Source of the DNA: Nitrospiraceae bacterium | GTDB taxonomy: Bacteria; Nitrospirota; Thermodesulfovibrionia; Thermodesulfovibrionales; Dissulfurispiraceae | Length of the DNA stretch: 64,000 nt | Direction: 5' to 3' | Assembly (NCBI GenBank): GCA_021371915.1 | Contig: JAJFVG010000053.1 | Coordinates: 1 to 64,000, forward strand | Shown: positions 45,285 through 54,356 of the stretch, piece by piece | How positions within the stretch are numbered: the first letter of the stretch is position 1 | How the letters are laid out: the number at the start of each line of letters is the position of its first letter | Notes under the pieces: generated by a model | Seen by the model: the letters and a program-made list of their open reading frames with translations, nothing else | The model's database searches: none | What the model was told of the DNA's origin: nothing | Made by a program: the position numbers and the translations under genes

Positions 45285-46081
45285 AAATACTGAAGATAAC
45301 CAGCCTCTCAAACCCAGCTGTAAAAGATGCGATGCGCCTTGCTGAGAAACCTTCAAAAGACGGATCATTCATTATCGAAGGCCCGCATCTGCTCGAAGCA
45401 GCCCTCTCATCAGGATGCGCGGTAAAAGAAATATTTTTTACTGAGGCATTCGGTTCAAAGAACGAGGGCAGGCGGCTTATAAGGCTGGCTCAGGAAAAAA
45501 ATATAAGGCTTATCGAGACAGACGATGCTGTGATCGCAAAAATATCTGATGCTGTTACATCCCAGGGAACAGCAGCTGTTGTTACTCTAAAGCCTGCCGG
45601 TCTTCAGGATATAAATCTTTCAGGCAACCCTCTTGTAGCTGTATGCGAAGGCGTTCAGGACCCGGGCAATACAGGCACAATAATCCGCACTGCTGATGCT
45701 GTTGCTGCTGATGCTGTAGTGCTGCTTGAGGGATGCTGCAATCCGTTCAATCCAAAATCCGTCAGATCAACTGCCGGCAGCATATTCAATATACCGGTTG
45801 TAATGACAACAACTTCCGCTCTGCTGGATTATCTGAAAGAGCATAAGATACCGCTCTATGCAAGCAGTGTTGCAAAAGGCATAGAAATATTTGAAGCTGA
45901 TCTCAGAGAGCCGGTTGCGATCGCCTTTGGCAGCGAGGCGCATGGGCTTGGATCAGAGATAACAGCCGGCGCTGCGGCAGCGCTCACCATCCCCATAAAG
46001 GGCAGGGCAGAGAGCCTTAATGTGGCATCAGCAGCAGCGGTCTGTCTTTACGAGGCGCTGAGACAGAGGAAAACTGCCTGA
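45281..46081 (+). CDS. SpoU/TrmH family RNA 2'-O-methyltransferase
   Basis: A 266-residue SPOUT methyltransferase with an N-terminal substrate-binding domain (SNPAVKDAMRLAEKPSKDG, as in RlmB or TsnR-like enzymes) and the knot motifs EGVQDPGNTGTIIRTADA, FGSEAHGLG and IPIKGRAESLNVASAAAV. It methylates a ribose in rRNA or tRNA; which one cannot be told. It overlaps the M50 gene by 4 bp and ends the lon-thiL-rimO run. Confidence 0.9.
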   Translation: MKILKITSLSNPAVKDAMRLAEKPSKDGSFIIEGPHLLEAALSSGCAVKEIFFTEAFGSKNEGRRLIRLAQEKNIRLIETDDAVIAKISDAVTSQGTAAVVTLKPAGLQDINLSGNPLVAVCEGVQDPGNTGTIIRTADAVAADAVVLLEGCCNPFNPKSVRSTAGSIFNIPVVMTTTSALLDYLKEHKIPLYASSVAKGIEIFEADLREPVAIAFGSEAHGLGSEITAGAAAALTIPIKGRAESLNVASAAAVCLYEALRQRKTA

Positions 46082-46086
46082 AAAAC

Positions 46087-46125
46087 AAGTGCATTGCCTG
46101 GCTGCTTGCAAGCACTTACCATTTT
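46087..46125 (+). terminator. possible weak terminator after the SpoU gene
   Basis: AAGTGC (46087-46092) and GCACTT (46112-46117) form a short stem with further GCxxGCA pairing inside, followed by ACCATTTTT. The gap to rplI (103 bp) also contains TATACT-like boxes (46140-46145), so rplI may have its own promoter. Confidence 0.35.
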
Positions 46126-46184
46126 TGTGGCTGATAATATATACTACCCTATACAAAAAACAGACTTGAAAGGAGATTTTCAAC

Positions 46185-46631
46185 ATGAAGGTTATTCTCA
46201 AAGAGGAAGTCAGGAATCTCGGACATATGGGTGAGATCGTTTCCGTAAAGGACGGCTATGCCCGCAACTTCCTCATACCGCAGGGTCTCGCTGTTGAGGC
46301 CAATATGGGCAATGTTAAAGAACTCGAAAACGAGAAGAGAAAGATACAGCAGAAGGCCGCAAAGATGAAGGCATCCGCCCAGGAGCTTGCATCAAAAATT
46401 TCAGCGGTTTCCGTTGAGATAAAGGCAAAGGCTGGTGAAGAGGACAAGCTCTTCGGTTCTGTGACGGCAATGGATATTGCTGAGGCCCTTAAAACCAAAG
46501 GTTTTGACATCGACAAAAAGAAGATTGTGCTCGATGAACCGATAAAGAGGCTCGGAGACTTCAAGGTTGACATAAAGGTTTTTCCGGAAGTGGCAGCGCA
46601 TATAGCAGTATCAGTAGTGCGCGCTGAGTAG
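46185..46631 (+). CDS. rplI: 50S ribosomal protein L9
   Basis: Large-subunit protein of 148 residues: the N-terminal domain with MKVILKEEVRNLGHMGEIV and VKDGYARNFLIPQGLA, a long connecting helix (about 45-75) and the C-terminal domain (LFGSVTAMDIAEAL, VDIKVFPEVAAHIAVSVV). AAGGAG lies eight to nine bases before the ATG. It is followed by dnaB, a common order, but rpsF, ssb and rpsR are not here. Confidence 0.97.
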   Translation: MKVILKEEVRNLGHMGEIVSVKDGYARNFLIPQGLAVEANMGNVKELENEKRKIQQKAAKMKASAQELASKISAVSVEIKAKAGEEDKLFGSVTAMDIAEALKTKGFDIDKKKIVLDEPIKRLGDFKVDIKVFPEVAAHIAVSVVRAE

Positions 46632-46691
46632 AAACGCGGAATGCTGCGCAGCAGCGGAAGATATTTTTATGAATTCACCGGGAGGTAGTTG

Positions 46692-48062
46692 TTGAAAGCG
46701 CTTGACCAACTTACAGACAAACTGCCTCCGCAGAACCTCGAAGCTGAACAGTCAGTGCTCGGCGCCATCATGATAAACAATGAGGCGCTGCCAAAGGCTA
46801 TCGAACTGCTCAATGACGAGGACTTTTACAAGGAATCCCACCGCAGGATATTCAGGGCTGCCTCTGAACTCTTCAGCAGAGGGGAGGCAGTCGACATAAT
46901 CACGGTAACCGACCTGCTCAGGCGCAATAATGACATTGATTCAGTAGGCGGCGTAACCTACCTTTCACAGATAATAAACAGCATACCCACAGCAGCCAAT
47001 GTGCGTTATCACGCAAAGATCGTGCGCGAAAAATCCCTGCTGCGCTCTCTTTTGCGTACAGCCACCCAGATATCCTCAAAAGTTTATGAAGACAGTCTTG
47101 AGGCTGATGAGATGGTGGACTACGCTGAAAAGATGATCTTCGATATCGCTGATAAAAGGACAAAGACATCTTTCTATGACATGAAGGGTATTATCAAGGA
47201 TACGTTCAAGCTCATAGAGGGACTTTACCAGAAGAAAGAGGCTATCACAGGAGTGCCTACAGGCTACAGGGACATAGACGAGATGACCTCCGGCTTTCAG
47301 CCTGGTGATCTTATAATCATCGGCGGCAGGCCCGGCATGGGCAAGACCGCGTTTGCGCTCAACATAGCCCAGCATGTAGCGCTTGAGCATAAGGAACCTA
47401 TCGCCATATTCAGCCTTGAAATGTCAAAAGAGCAGCTAGCGCTCAGAATGCTGTGTGCAGAGAGCATGGTGGATTCTTCCAAGGTGAGGAAAGGCTTCAT
47501 AAGCAGAGAAGACTGGCCAAAGCTCACAAACGCAGGCGGCAGGCTTGCTGAGGCCCCTGTATTTATTGATGACTCTGCAGCTTTATCAGTGCTTGAAGTG
47601 AGGGCAAAGGCCCGGCGGCTGAAGATGGAGCATGGCGGTCTGAGCATGGTGGTTGTGGACTACCTGCAGCTTATGAGAGGCAGGGGTAGTTTTGAGCGCA
47701 GGGAGCAGGAGATATCAGACATATCCAGATCGCTTAAAGAACTTGCCAAGGACCTGCGCGTGCCTGTTGTAGCGCTCAGCCAGCTCAACAGGGCTGTTGA
47801 GAACAGGGGAGACAGGCGTCCGACCCTTGCTGACCTGAGAGAGTCCGGAGCCATTGAGCAGGATGCTGATGTGATAATATTTTTATACAGGGACGAGGTG
47901 TACAACAAGAACAACTCCTCGTCAAAGGGAAAGGCAGAGGTAATAATAGCCAAGCAGAGAAACGGACCTACCGGAGTTGTCAATCTCACATTTCTTTCTG
48001 ATGCCACAAGGTTTGTTGATTTTGCAGGGGTCAGCTACGAATCTGAAGAGGAAGTCTATTAG
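46692..48062 (+). CDS. dnaB: replicative DNA helicase DnaB
   Basis: Hexameric 5'-3' helicase at the replication fork. The 456-residue protein has the N-terminal primase-interacting domain (LPPQNLEAEQSVLGAI), the RecA-like domain with Walker A GGRPGMGKTAFAL, FSLEMSKEQL, Walker B MVVVDYLQLM, SQLNRAVENR and RESGAIEQDADVI. No intein is present. The TTG at 46692, six bases from GGAGG, is preferred to the TTG at 46689. Its stop shares a base with the next GTG start. Confidence 0.97.
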   Translation: MKALDQLTDKLPPQNLEAEQSVLGAIMINNEALPKAIELLNDEDFYKESHRRIFRAASELFSRGEAVDIITVTDLLRRNNDIDSVGGVTYLSQIINSIPTAANVRYHAKIVREKSLLRSLLRTATQISSKVYEDSLEADEMVDYAEKMIFDIADKRTKTSFYDMKGIIKDTFKLIEGLYQKKEAITGVPTGYRDIDEMTSGFQPGDLIIIGGRPGMGKTAFALNIAQHVALEHKEPIAIFSLEMSKEQLALRMLCAESMVDSSKVRKGFISREDWPKLTNAGGRLAEAPVFIDDSAALSVLEVRAKARRLKMEHGGLSMVVVDYLQLMRGRGSFERREQEISDISRSLKELAKDLRVPVVALSQLNRAVENRGDRRPTLADLRESGAIEQDADVIIFLYRDEVYNKNNSSSKGKAEVIIAKQRNGPTGVVNLTFLSDATRFVDFAGVSYESEEEVY

Positions 48063-48865
48063 TGAAGAGAATGCCTGCTGTGGCGGGCCATTTTTATCCG
48101 GGCGGCGCAGCGCAACTTAAGTCTCAGATTCATGGGTTCGGCACAAGGCAGCAGCCGGGTGCAAAGGCTCTCGGCATAGTAGTGCCGCATGCAGGATACA
48201 TATATTCAGGCCGTGTTGCAGCATCAGTATACAACCGCATAGCGTATCCGGATACATTCATAGTCATCGGACCAAACCATACCGGCATGGGCGCTGAGAT
48301 GGCGCTCTTTAGCAGCGGAGAGTGGGAGATACCCGGCAGAACAGTCCATGTTAATGAAGAACTCAGCAGCAGGATACTCGCTTCTGATCCGCTTTTTGAG
48401 AACGACGAGGGTGCGCATATGTACGAGCACTCTCTTGAGGTGCAGATACCGTTTATAGCTTACGGCTCTGAAAGCGCCAGGATTGTTCCCATAACAGTTC
48501 GCAGGGCTGATCTGCAGGCATGCAGGCGCGCTGGCGAGGCTATTGCCAGGTCAGTTGCTGAATCCGGATGCAGCACTGTCATAGCCGCAAGTTCTGACAT
48601 GAACCACTACCTTGACCACGACACAACAATCAAACTTGATCAACTCGCAATTGATATGATTCTTGCGCTCGACCCGGAAGGCCTTTACAGGGTTGTGATG
48701 GATAATGACATCTCGATGTGTGGCGTTCTGCCTGTTGTAATCATGCTGTATGCAGCAAAGGCATCAGGCGCGCAGAAGGCAGAGCTTGTTATGCATACTA
48801 CATCCGGAGAGGTGAGCGGAGATTATGACAAGGTTGTTGGCTATGCCGGCATGATCGTGCAATGA
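48062..48865 (+). CDS. AmmeMemoRadiSam system protein B (Memo family)
   Basis: A 267-residue protein of the Memo family, structurally like extradiol dioxygenases. Seen are MPAVAGHFYPGG, VPHAGYIYSGRVAA, IGPNHTG, EHSLEVQIPFI and SSDMNHYLDHD, with the His residues that bind a metal or copper in homologues. The usual AMMECR1 and radical-SAM partners are not adjacent. The start is the GTG at 48062 or the ATG at 48071; the first overlaps the dnaB stop by one base. It overlaps mobA by 4 bp. Its activity is unknown. Confidence 0.9.
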   Translation: MKRMPAVAGHFYPGGAAQLKSQIHGFGTRQQPGAKALGIVVPHAGYIYSGRVAASVYNRIAYPDTFIVIGPNHTGMGAEMALFSSGEWEIPGRTVHVNEELSSRILASDPLFENDEGAHMYEHSLEVQIPFIAYGSESARIVPITVRRADLQACRRAGEAIARSVAESGCSTVIAASSDMNHYLDHDTTIKLDQLAIDMILALDPEGLYRVVMDNDISMCGVLPVVIMLYAAKASGAQKAELVMHTTSGEVSGDYDKVVGYAGMIVQ

Positions 48866-49515
48866 GCTCCCCCGCGTCTCAGTCCGCATGTGCAGGCATT
48901 GCAGGGGTTATTCTTGCCGGAGGCAGGAACAGCCGCTTTCCAGTGCCGAAAGGCCATGTAAGAATAGATGGCGTATCCATCCTCGAAAACATACTCGACA
49001 CCTTCAGGCAACGGTTCAAAGAGATTTTAATAAGCACCAATAATCCAACCGGATTTCTGCACTACGGCGTGCCGCTTGTCGGAGATATTATAGAGTCCAG
49101 AGGTCCGCTCTCGGGAATACACTCTGGCCTTATAAACAGCAGTTCAGATGTATTTGTTGCAGCATGGGACATGCCGTATATAAATCCAGCTCTGCTCGAT
49201 CTTGTCGCATCCAGCCATAAAGAGGCTTGCAGGTGCAAAAGAGTTGATGCCACAGTGCCAATGTTTGACAGCAAGCCGCAGCCGCTTTTGGCTATATATT
49301 CCAGGGGCGCAATCAGTCTCATAGAAGCTGCTGTGAAGCAGGACAAGACATCAATCAGGAAATTGTTATATGATATACAAACCAATTTTATTGATGAAAA
49401 GATGCTCAAGGGTATAGACCCTGAAGGCCTCTCATTTGTTAATATAAATACTGTAGAAGATTATGAAAGGGTTTTCAGCCTCAGCGCAGCGACGCTTGCG
49501 CGCAGATCGGGTTGA
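48862..49515 (+). CDS. mobA: molybdenum cofactor guanylyltransferase
   Basis: Attaches GMP to molybdopterin, giving the bis-MGD cofactor of DMSO-reductase-family enzymes such as FdhA in this window. The 217-residue protein has GVILAGGRNSRFPVPKG (the MobA P-loop-like motif LAGGxSxRxGxxK with a slightly longer gap before Lys), ESRGPLSGIHSGL and WDMPYINPALLD. It is only moderately conserved at RFPVPK, so the CMP- or IMP-linked relatives MocA are a remote alternative. It overlaps the Memo gene by 4 bp and precedes tatA. Confidence 0.87.
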   Translation: MSSPASQSACAGIAGVILAGGRNSRFPVPKGHVRIDGVSILENILDTFRQRFKEILISTNNPTGFLHYGVPLVGDIIESRGPLSGIHSGLINSSSDVFVAAWDMPYINPALLDLVASSHKEACRCKRVDATVPMFDSKPQPLLAIYSRGAISLIEAAVKQDKTSIRKLLYDIQTNFIDEKMLKGIDPEGLSFVNINTVEDYERVFSLSAATLARRSG

Positions 49516-49533
49516 AAATAACAGGAGGATAGA

Positions 49534-49746
49534 ATGTTTGGACTTGGTATGCAGGAGCTGGTGATAATACTCGTTATCGTAGTAGTGCTTTTTGGAGCAA
49601 CAAGGTTGCCTCAGCTTGGCAAGGGCATAGGCGAGGCTATAAGCAACTTCAAAAAGGGAATGGCTGAAAAGGATGCTATTGATGTCACACCAAAAGACAA
49701 GACCGCTGAAGGCCAGAACAAGACAGAGCAGGACAAAAAAGCGTAA
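49534..49746 (+). CDS. tatA: twin-arginine translocase subunit TatA/E
   Basis: Pore-forming Tat subunit, 70 residues: a short N-terminal span (GMQELVIILVIVVVLFG), the FGATRLPQLGKGIGEAISNFKKG hinge and amphipathic helix, and a charged tail. AGGAGG precedes the ATG. tatBC are not adjacent. Tat often exports cofactor-loaded redox enzymes, which fits mobA next door, though FdhA itself has no twin-arginine signal. Confidence 0.95.
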   Translation: MFGLGMQELVIILVIVVVLFGATRLPQLGKGIGEAISNFKKGMAEKDAIDVTPKDKTAEGQNKTEQDKKA

Positions 49747-49751
49747 CAGCC

Positions 49752-50858
49752 GTGAACAGAGGCGTTACAGCTGATATAGATTTAGACGCTCTTTCCCATA
49801 ATTTCAGAAAAATAAAAGGGCTGACATCCGGCAGCCCTGTTTTTGCTGTTGTCAAGGCTGATGCCTATGGACACGGAGCTGTTGAAATATCGAAAAGGCT
49901 CGTGGCAGAAGGCGCTGAAAGGCTTGCTGTTGCGTTCACCTCAGAGGCGCGGCTGCTCAGGAATGCAGGCATAACAGCTCCTGTGATCGTGCTGTTCGAC
50001 CCTGATCCTGCTGATGCAGTAAGTCTTGATATCATACCTGTTGTGCATAACCTGAAGTCAGGCCGCTTGGTGTCTGCTGAAGCAGCCAGACGCGGGGTGC
50101 AGCTAAACGTTCATCTGAAGATCGACACAGGCATGGGCAGGCTCGGCATCTATCCTGAAGATATGGACACGATAACAGAAATAGCTTCCCTGCCGAATAT
50201 CAGAGTTGAGGGATTTATGAGCCACTTTTCAGAGGCAGACCTCTCTGATCTCTCTTTTGCAAGGGAGCAGATATCCAGATTCAGGATGCTCAAACAGAGA
50301 TTGTCCGAAAGCAGACTCAAACCGAAATACTTTCATCTCGCAAACAGCGCTGCTGTCATCAACCTGCCTGAAGCCCATATGGATGCAGTTAGGCCGGGCA
50401 TCATGCTTTATGGGTATTCGCCGTTCGAATCCAATGGAACAGGACTCATACCTGTGATGAAGGCATCTGTTAAAGTGCACTCGGTAAGAAGGGTGAAATC
50501 AGGCACACCGATAAGCTATGGCAGGACATTTATCGCAAAAAGGGACAGCGTAATCGCTGTTGTGGGCATAGGCTATGCCGACGGCTACAGGAGATCCTTT
50601 TCGAACAATGCTGATGTGCTTATAAACGGCAGAAGAGCGCCTGTTGCAGGCAGAATATGCATGGACCTATGCATGGCGGATGTTACGGACATTGTGAGAG
50701 ACTCGGATGTTGCTGAAGGTGACGAGGTCGTCATAATAGGCAGACAGGGCGAAGAGTTCATAAGCGCTGACGAGCTGGCTGCAAAGGCAGGCACAATATC
50801 CTATGAAGTGCTCACATCAATCGGTTCAAGGGCTGCAAGGAACCACATCAGCTCCTGA
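49752..50858 (+). CDS. alr: alanine racemase
   Basis: PLP enzyme making D-alanine for peptidoglycan. The 368-residue protein has the PLP lysine K35 in FAVVKADAYGHGA, the catalytic Tyr region VVGIGYADGYRRSF, and GRICMDLCMADVTD. It begins with a GTG five bases after the tatA stop; no strong ribosome-binding site is seen, so translation may couple to tatA. It precedes mlaE by 9 bp. Confidence 0.96.
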   Translation: MNRGVTADIDLDALSHNFRKIKGLTSGSPVFAVVKADAYGHGAVEISKRLVAEGAERLAVAFTSEARLLRNAGITAPVIVLFDPDPADAVSLDIIPVVHNLKSGRLVSAEAARRGVQLNVHLKIDTGMGRLGIYPEDMDTITEIASLPNIRVEGFMSHFSEADLSDLSFAREQISRFRMLKQRLSESRLKPKYFHLANSAAVINLPEAHMDAVRPGIMLYGYSPFESNGTGLIPVMKASVKVHSVRRVKSGTPISYGRTFIAKRDSVIAVVGIGYADGYRRSFSNNADVLINGRRAPVAGRICMDLCMADVTDIVRDSDVAEGDEVVIIGRQGEEFISADELAAKAGTISYEVLTSIGSRAARNHISS

Positions 50859-50867
50859 GGCAGACTT

Positions 50868-51641
50868 ATGATCAGGGCAATCGAATACATAGGCACACTC
50901 GCCATACGCTTTACCGAAGAGATCGGCAGGACATGGATGCTCTTTGTCGAGACTGTAGCACAAATCTTCAAAAAACCATTTGAAGCTGACAACCTGCTGA
51001 AGCAGATGGTCGAGATCGGTGTAAGGTCCCTGCCTGTTGTGTTGATCACAGCTGTGTTTACCGGCATGGTCATGGCTGTTCAGTCATACACAGGATTCAA
51101 GAGATTCGGCGCCCAGTCTGTTGTGGGTTTTGTAGTTTCTTTATCAATGGTAAGGGAACTGGGTCCTGTGCTTACGGGCCTTATAGTTGCAGGCAGGGCA
51201 GGCGCGTCCATGGCAGCAGAACTCGGCACCATGCGGGTTACAGAGCAGATTGATGCGCTCGAGACGCTTGCCGCCAATCCTGTCAAATATCTGGTTTTGC
51301 CTAGATTCATCTCTACAACCATAATGATGCCGGCGCTTACGGCAATGGCGGACATTATAGGCATCATAGGCGGATTCTTTGTGACTGTTAACCTGTTCGG
51401 CGTAAGCTCCACGACATACTGGAAATGGACATGGGATTTTCTGAAGTATCAGGATGTATATTACGGACTGCTCAAGGCAGCATTCTTTGGAGCATGTATT
51501 TCCATGATAAGCTGCTGCAACGGTTTTTACACCGAAGGCGGGGCTGAAGGAGTGGGCAAGGCAACAACAAGGGCTGTTGTGCTTTCATCAATTACCATTC
51601 TGGTATCAGACTATTTCCTCTCTGCGTGGATGTTCAGATGA
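50868..51641 (+). CDS. mlaE: MlaE-type lipid ABC transporter permease
   Basis: Inner-membrane permease (257 residues) of the Mla phospholipid system. It has the family sequence VLITAVFTGMVMAVQSYTGF, SLSMVRELGPVLTGLIVAGR and GASMAAELGTMRVTEQIDAL, and about five spans. Unlike many Mla loci there are no mlaB or mlaC genes nearby. It overlaps mlaF by 4 bp (ATGA). Confidence 0.94.
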   Translation: MIRAIEYIGTLAIRFTEEIGRTWMLFVETVAQIFKKPFEADNLLKQMVEIGVRSLPVVLITAVFTGMVMAVQSYTGFKRFGAQSVVGFVVSLSMVRELGPVLTGLIVAGRAGASMAAELGTMRVTEQIDALETLAANPVKYLVLPRFISTTIMMPALTAMADIIGIIGGFFVTVNLFGVSSTTYWKWTWDFLKYQDVYYGLLKAAFFGACISMISCCNGFYTEGGAEGVGKATTRAVVLSSITILVSDYFLSAWMFR

Positions 51642-52372
51642 TAAATATATCAGGAGTTCATAAATCATTCGGCCAGAAAAAGGTGCTCGCCGGAGTTGAC
51701 CTGGAGATAAAAAAAGGCGAGAGCATGGTTATCATCGGCGGCAGCGGCACAGGCAAGAGCGTGCTTTTAAAGCATATAATCGGTCTGCTTGCTCCTGACA
51801 GCGGCAGCGTAAGGATAGAAGGTGTGGATATAAACAGTCTTGATAAAGATGCATTGTACAAAGTGCGCAAGAGGTTCGGCATGCTTTTTCAGGGCGCAGC
51901 CCTGTTTGACTCAATGTCCGTATGGGAGAATGTCGCTTTTGTGAGCCTGAGGGAAAAGAGCTGCTCCAGAAAAGCAGCAAGAGATATTGCAGAAGAAAAA
52001 CTCAGAATGGTCGGACTCGACAGGGTGGCCGAACTTATGCCGTCGCAGCTTTCAGGCGGCATGAAAAAAAGGGTCGGCCTTGCAAGGGCCATTGCCCATG
52101 AGCCTGAAGTCCTTCTTTATGATGAGCCGACAACAGGGCTCGATCCTGTTATGGCAGAGGCGATAAACGATCTTATCTTAGAGCTCAAGTCGCGGCTCTC
52201 TGTAACATCAGTTACAATAACCCATGACATGCACAGCGCCATGAAGATTTCCGACAGGATAGCTATGCTGTATGACGGCAGGATTGCAGGCGTGTATACT
52301 CCTGACAGCATAAAGCGTGCTGATGAGCCGCATGTCAGGGAATTTGTTGCAGCAGGTACGTATAATATTTAA
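51638..52372 (+). CDS. mlaF: MlaF-type lipid ABC transporter ATPase
   Basis: Cytoplasmic ATPase (244 residues) with Walker A GGSGTGKSV, the LFQGAALFDSMSVWENVAF segment typical of MlaF, signature LSGGMKKRVGLARAI, Walker B VLLYDEPTTGLDP and H-loop ITHDMH. The ATG at 51638 overlapping the mlaE stop is preferred to an upstream GTG at 51626. It powers MlaE and is followed by the MCE protein after 38 bp. Confidence 0.94.
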   Translation: MINISGVHKSFGQKKVLAGVDLEIKKGESMVIIGGSGTGKSVLLKHIIGLLAPDSGSVRIEGVDINSLDKDALYKVRKRFGMLFQGAALFDSMSVWENVAFVSLREKSCSRKAARDIAEEKLRMVGLDRVAELMPSQLSGGMKKRVGLARAIAHEPEVLLYDEPTTGLDPVMAEAINDLILELKSRLSVTSVTITHDMHSAMKISDRIAMLYDGRIAGVYTPDSIKRADEPHVREFVAAGTYNI

Positions 52373-52410
52373 AAGTGGAGCAGCGCTGAAATTTATTCAG
52401 AGGATATGGA

Positions 52411-53817
52411 ATGCAACTATTATCAAAAGAACTCAAGGTCGGACTGTTCGTCATAGCGGTTATCGCTGTTTTGGGATTCATGACATTCAAGATCGGCGAC
52501 TACGATTTTCATCAGGGTGGCGGCTATTCTGTATACATATACTTCAATAACGCGGCGGGTCTTGATTCCCGCACAAAGGTGAGGGTTTCGGGTGTTGAAG
52601 CCGGTTTTATTCAGGACATAGCGCTTGTTGAAGAGAGGGTCAGGGTCAAGGTGCGCATGTACAATCACATAAAGCTGCTGAGTGACGCATCCGCCTCGAT
52701 AAAGATGGCTGGTATGCTCGGAGACAAGTTCCTTGAGATCAATCCAGGCACACAGACGCCTTATCTGAAAGACGGCGATACCATAAGCAGCACAACAGGC
52801 GTGACGGATATTGACGGGCTCATAAGAAATCTTGCGAAGGTTTCCATTGAGATAAGCAAGCTTACTGCTCATGTGGACAATGTGATTGGAGATGAGGATA
52901 CAAAACAGGCTTTGAAAGAATCGATTATCAGCCTGCGTGATGCAGGCCGCAATCTCAATAGGGTTATTGTTAACAATGACGCATCACTGAAAAAGACGAC
53001 TGAAAGCATATACAAGCTTTCAGTCTCGCTCGAAGAGATGGTAAAGGGCAACAAGGAGGCTGTGAATTCAGCGGTTGCAAACATAAATGAACTGAGCTCA
53101 TCTCTCAAGGCTCAGGGGCCTGATACGCTGAAGAACATAGACAGCGCTGCTTCAGGCCTCAGGGATACCTTGTCGGAAAACAGGCCTGCGCTCAAGCGCG
53201 CAGTGGACAACCTGGACAAGATCATCGAGAAGATCGAATCCGGCGAGGGGTCGGCAGGCAAGCTTATAAAAGACGACAGGCTTTATGAATCCGTGACAAA
53301 AACATCTGACAGCATTTACAAAAAACTGAGCGCACTGGACAGCTTCAGGCTATACCTCACGCTCAGGGGCGACTACTACACAAGACAGCAGGAAGGCAGG
53401 GCTGATTTCAGCATCACCCTCAGACCGGATTCATCCCACTATCTCATACTCGGCGCTGCCAGTGATCCATTCGGATATGGAGAAGGCATAAGGCACAGAA
53501 GCACTGTATACACCGCACAGGCTGGCAAAAGATTTACAGAGAACCAGTTTTTTAAGGACACGGTTGTGAGGGCCGGAGTTATAGAGAGCAGTCTTGGCGG
53601 AGGCATTGACCAGTATTTCCTCAATGACAGGCTCAGGGTTTATGTGGATGCCTTCAGGTTCGGCAGGGATGAGGACTATGCAAAGAATCCGAGGCTCAGA
53701 ACAGGCGCTGACTACTACATTCACAGGAATATTTTCATATCAGCAGGCATGGACGATATAATCAACTCAAAGAGACAGAGTTTCTTCATGGGCGGGGGCG
53801 TCACATTCGGCAGATGA
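52411..53817 (+). CDS. mlaD: MlaD/MCE-domain protein with beta-rich C-terminal extension
   Basis: Periplasmic lipid-binding partner of MlaEF. The 468-residue protein has one N-terminal anchor (KVGLFVIAVIAVLGFMTF), a single MCE domain (about 40-115; SKVRV-like RTKVRVSGVEAGFIQDIAL and GMLGDKFLEINPGTQ), a long helical stretch (about 135-300) and an unusual C-terminal 150 residues of alternating polar/hydrophobic strands with many aromatics (for example YLTLRGDYYTRQ, DRLRVYVDAFRFG, FFMGGGVTFGR) that read like outer-membrane beta-barrel strands. E. coli MlaD is about 183 residues. The extension may reach the outer membrane and replace MlaA/MlaC. Confidence 0.88.
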   Translation: MQLLSKELKVGLFVIAVIAVLGFMTFKIGDYDFHQGGGYSVYIYFNNAAGLDSRTKVRVSGVEAGFIQDIALVEERVRVKVRMYNHIKLLSDASASIKMAGMLGDKFLEINPGTQTPYLKDGDTISSTTGVTDIDGLIRNLAKVSIEISKLTAHVDNVIGDEDTKQALKESIISLRDAGRNLNRVIVNNDASLKKTTESIYKLSVSLEEMVKGNKEAVNSAVANINELSSSLKAQGPDTLKNIDSAASGLRDTLSENRPALKRAVDNLDKIIEKIESGEGSAGKLIKDDRLYESVTKTSDSIYKKLSALDSFRLYLTLRGDYYTRQQEGRADFSITLRPDSSHYLILGAASDPFGYGEGIRHRSTVYTAQAGKRFTENQFFKDTVVRAGVIESSLGGGIDQYFLNDRLRVYVDAFRFGRDEDYAKNPRLRTGADYYIHRNIFISAGMDDIINSKRQSFFMGGGVTFGR

Positions 53818-53885
53818 TTTTTTGTATTTTTGCACAAAAAACCATAATATTTATGAAGCAATAAAAATTAAAGGGAGGTGAGACA

Positions 53886-54278
53886 ATGCGTATTCCATTT
53901 ATGAAGCATATTTGCTGGTATCTTGTTTTTGCAATTTGTATTATCGCTGTTGCTCCCAGGGTGGAGGCTGGGTTCAGTCCTTCGGAGCTTATAGCGCTGT
54001 CACAGACAGACAGGGCTGCTGACATGGAAAAGGTACAGAAACTGCTCGAGATGAAGGTTGTGCAGCAGAGGCTCGCTGATTACGGCTTGACGCAGGAGGA
54101 GATCAGCAGCAGGCTTTCCCAGATGAGTGATCAGCAGATACATCAGCTTGCCACACAGATCGATGATCTGAAGGTTGGAGGCGATGCAATAGGGCTGGTC
54201 ATCGGCGTACTCGTAATAATTCTGCTTGTTATCGTAATACTCAAACTGACAGGACACAAGGTCGCGGTCACACATTAG
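53886..54278 (+). CDS. PA2779-family membrane protein
   Basis: A 130-residue protein with a signal-like N-terminus (to about residue 28), a helical middle containing LADYGLTQEEISSRLSQMSD and a C-terminal membrane span (GLVIGVLVIILLVIVILKL). It matches what I know as the PA2779 family, usually paired with a PA2778-type cysteine peptidase, as here. The function is unknown. GGGAGG precedes the ATG. A strong terminator follows and separates it from its partner. Confidence 0.8.
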   Translation: MRIPFMKHICWYLVFAICIIAVAPRVEAGFSPSELIALSQTDRAADMEKVQKLLEMKVVQQRLADYGLTQEEISSRLSQMSDQQIHQLATQIDDLKVGGDAIGLVIGVLVIILLVIVILKLTGHKVAVTH

Positions 54279-54297
54279 AATTTATTATCTGCCTGAA

Positions 54298-54328
54298 AGC
54301 GGTCCGCCTATGGCGGATCGCTTTTTTT
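54298..54328 (+). terminator. intrinsic terminator after the PA2779-family gene
   Basis: An 11-bp stem (54298-54308 with 54312-54322, one G-U pair) closes a three-base loop and is followed by seven T. A preceding AAA allows weaker function on the other strand. It ends the rplI-to-mla transcription unit. Confidence 0.85.
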
Positions 54329-54342
54329 ATTATTTTGGAGCC

Positions 54343-54351
54343 TGCTATAAT
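54343..54351 (+). promoter_or_regulatory. extended -10 promoter of the PA2778-like peptidase
   Basis: TGCTATAAT (TG-n-TATAAT) ends five bases before the ATG at 54357. The bases in the -35 position are the terminator's T run. Transcription would start at or next to the ATG. Confidence 0.6.
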
Positions 54352-54356
54352 TACCC

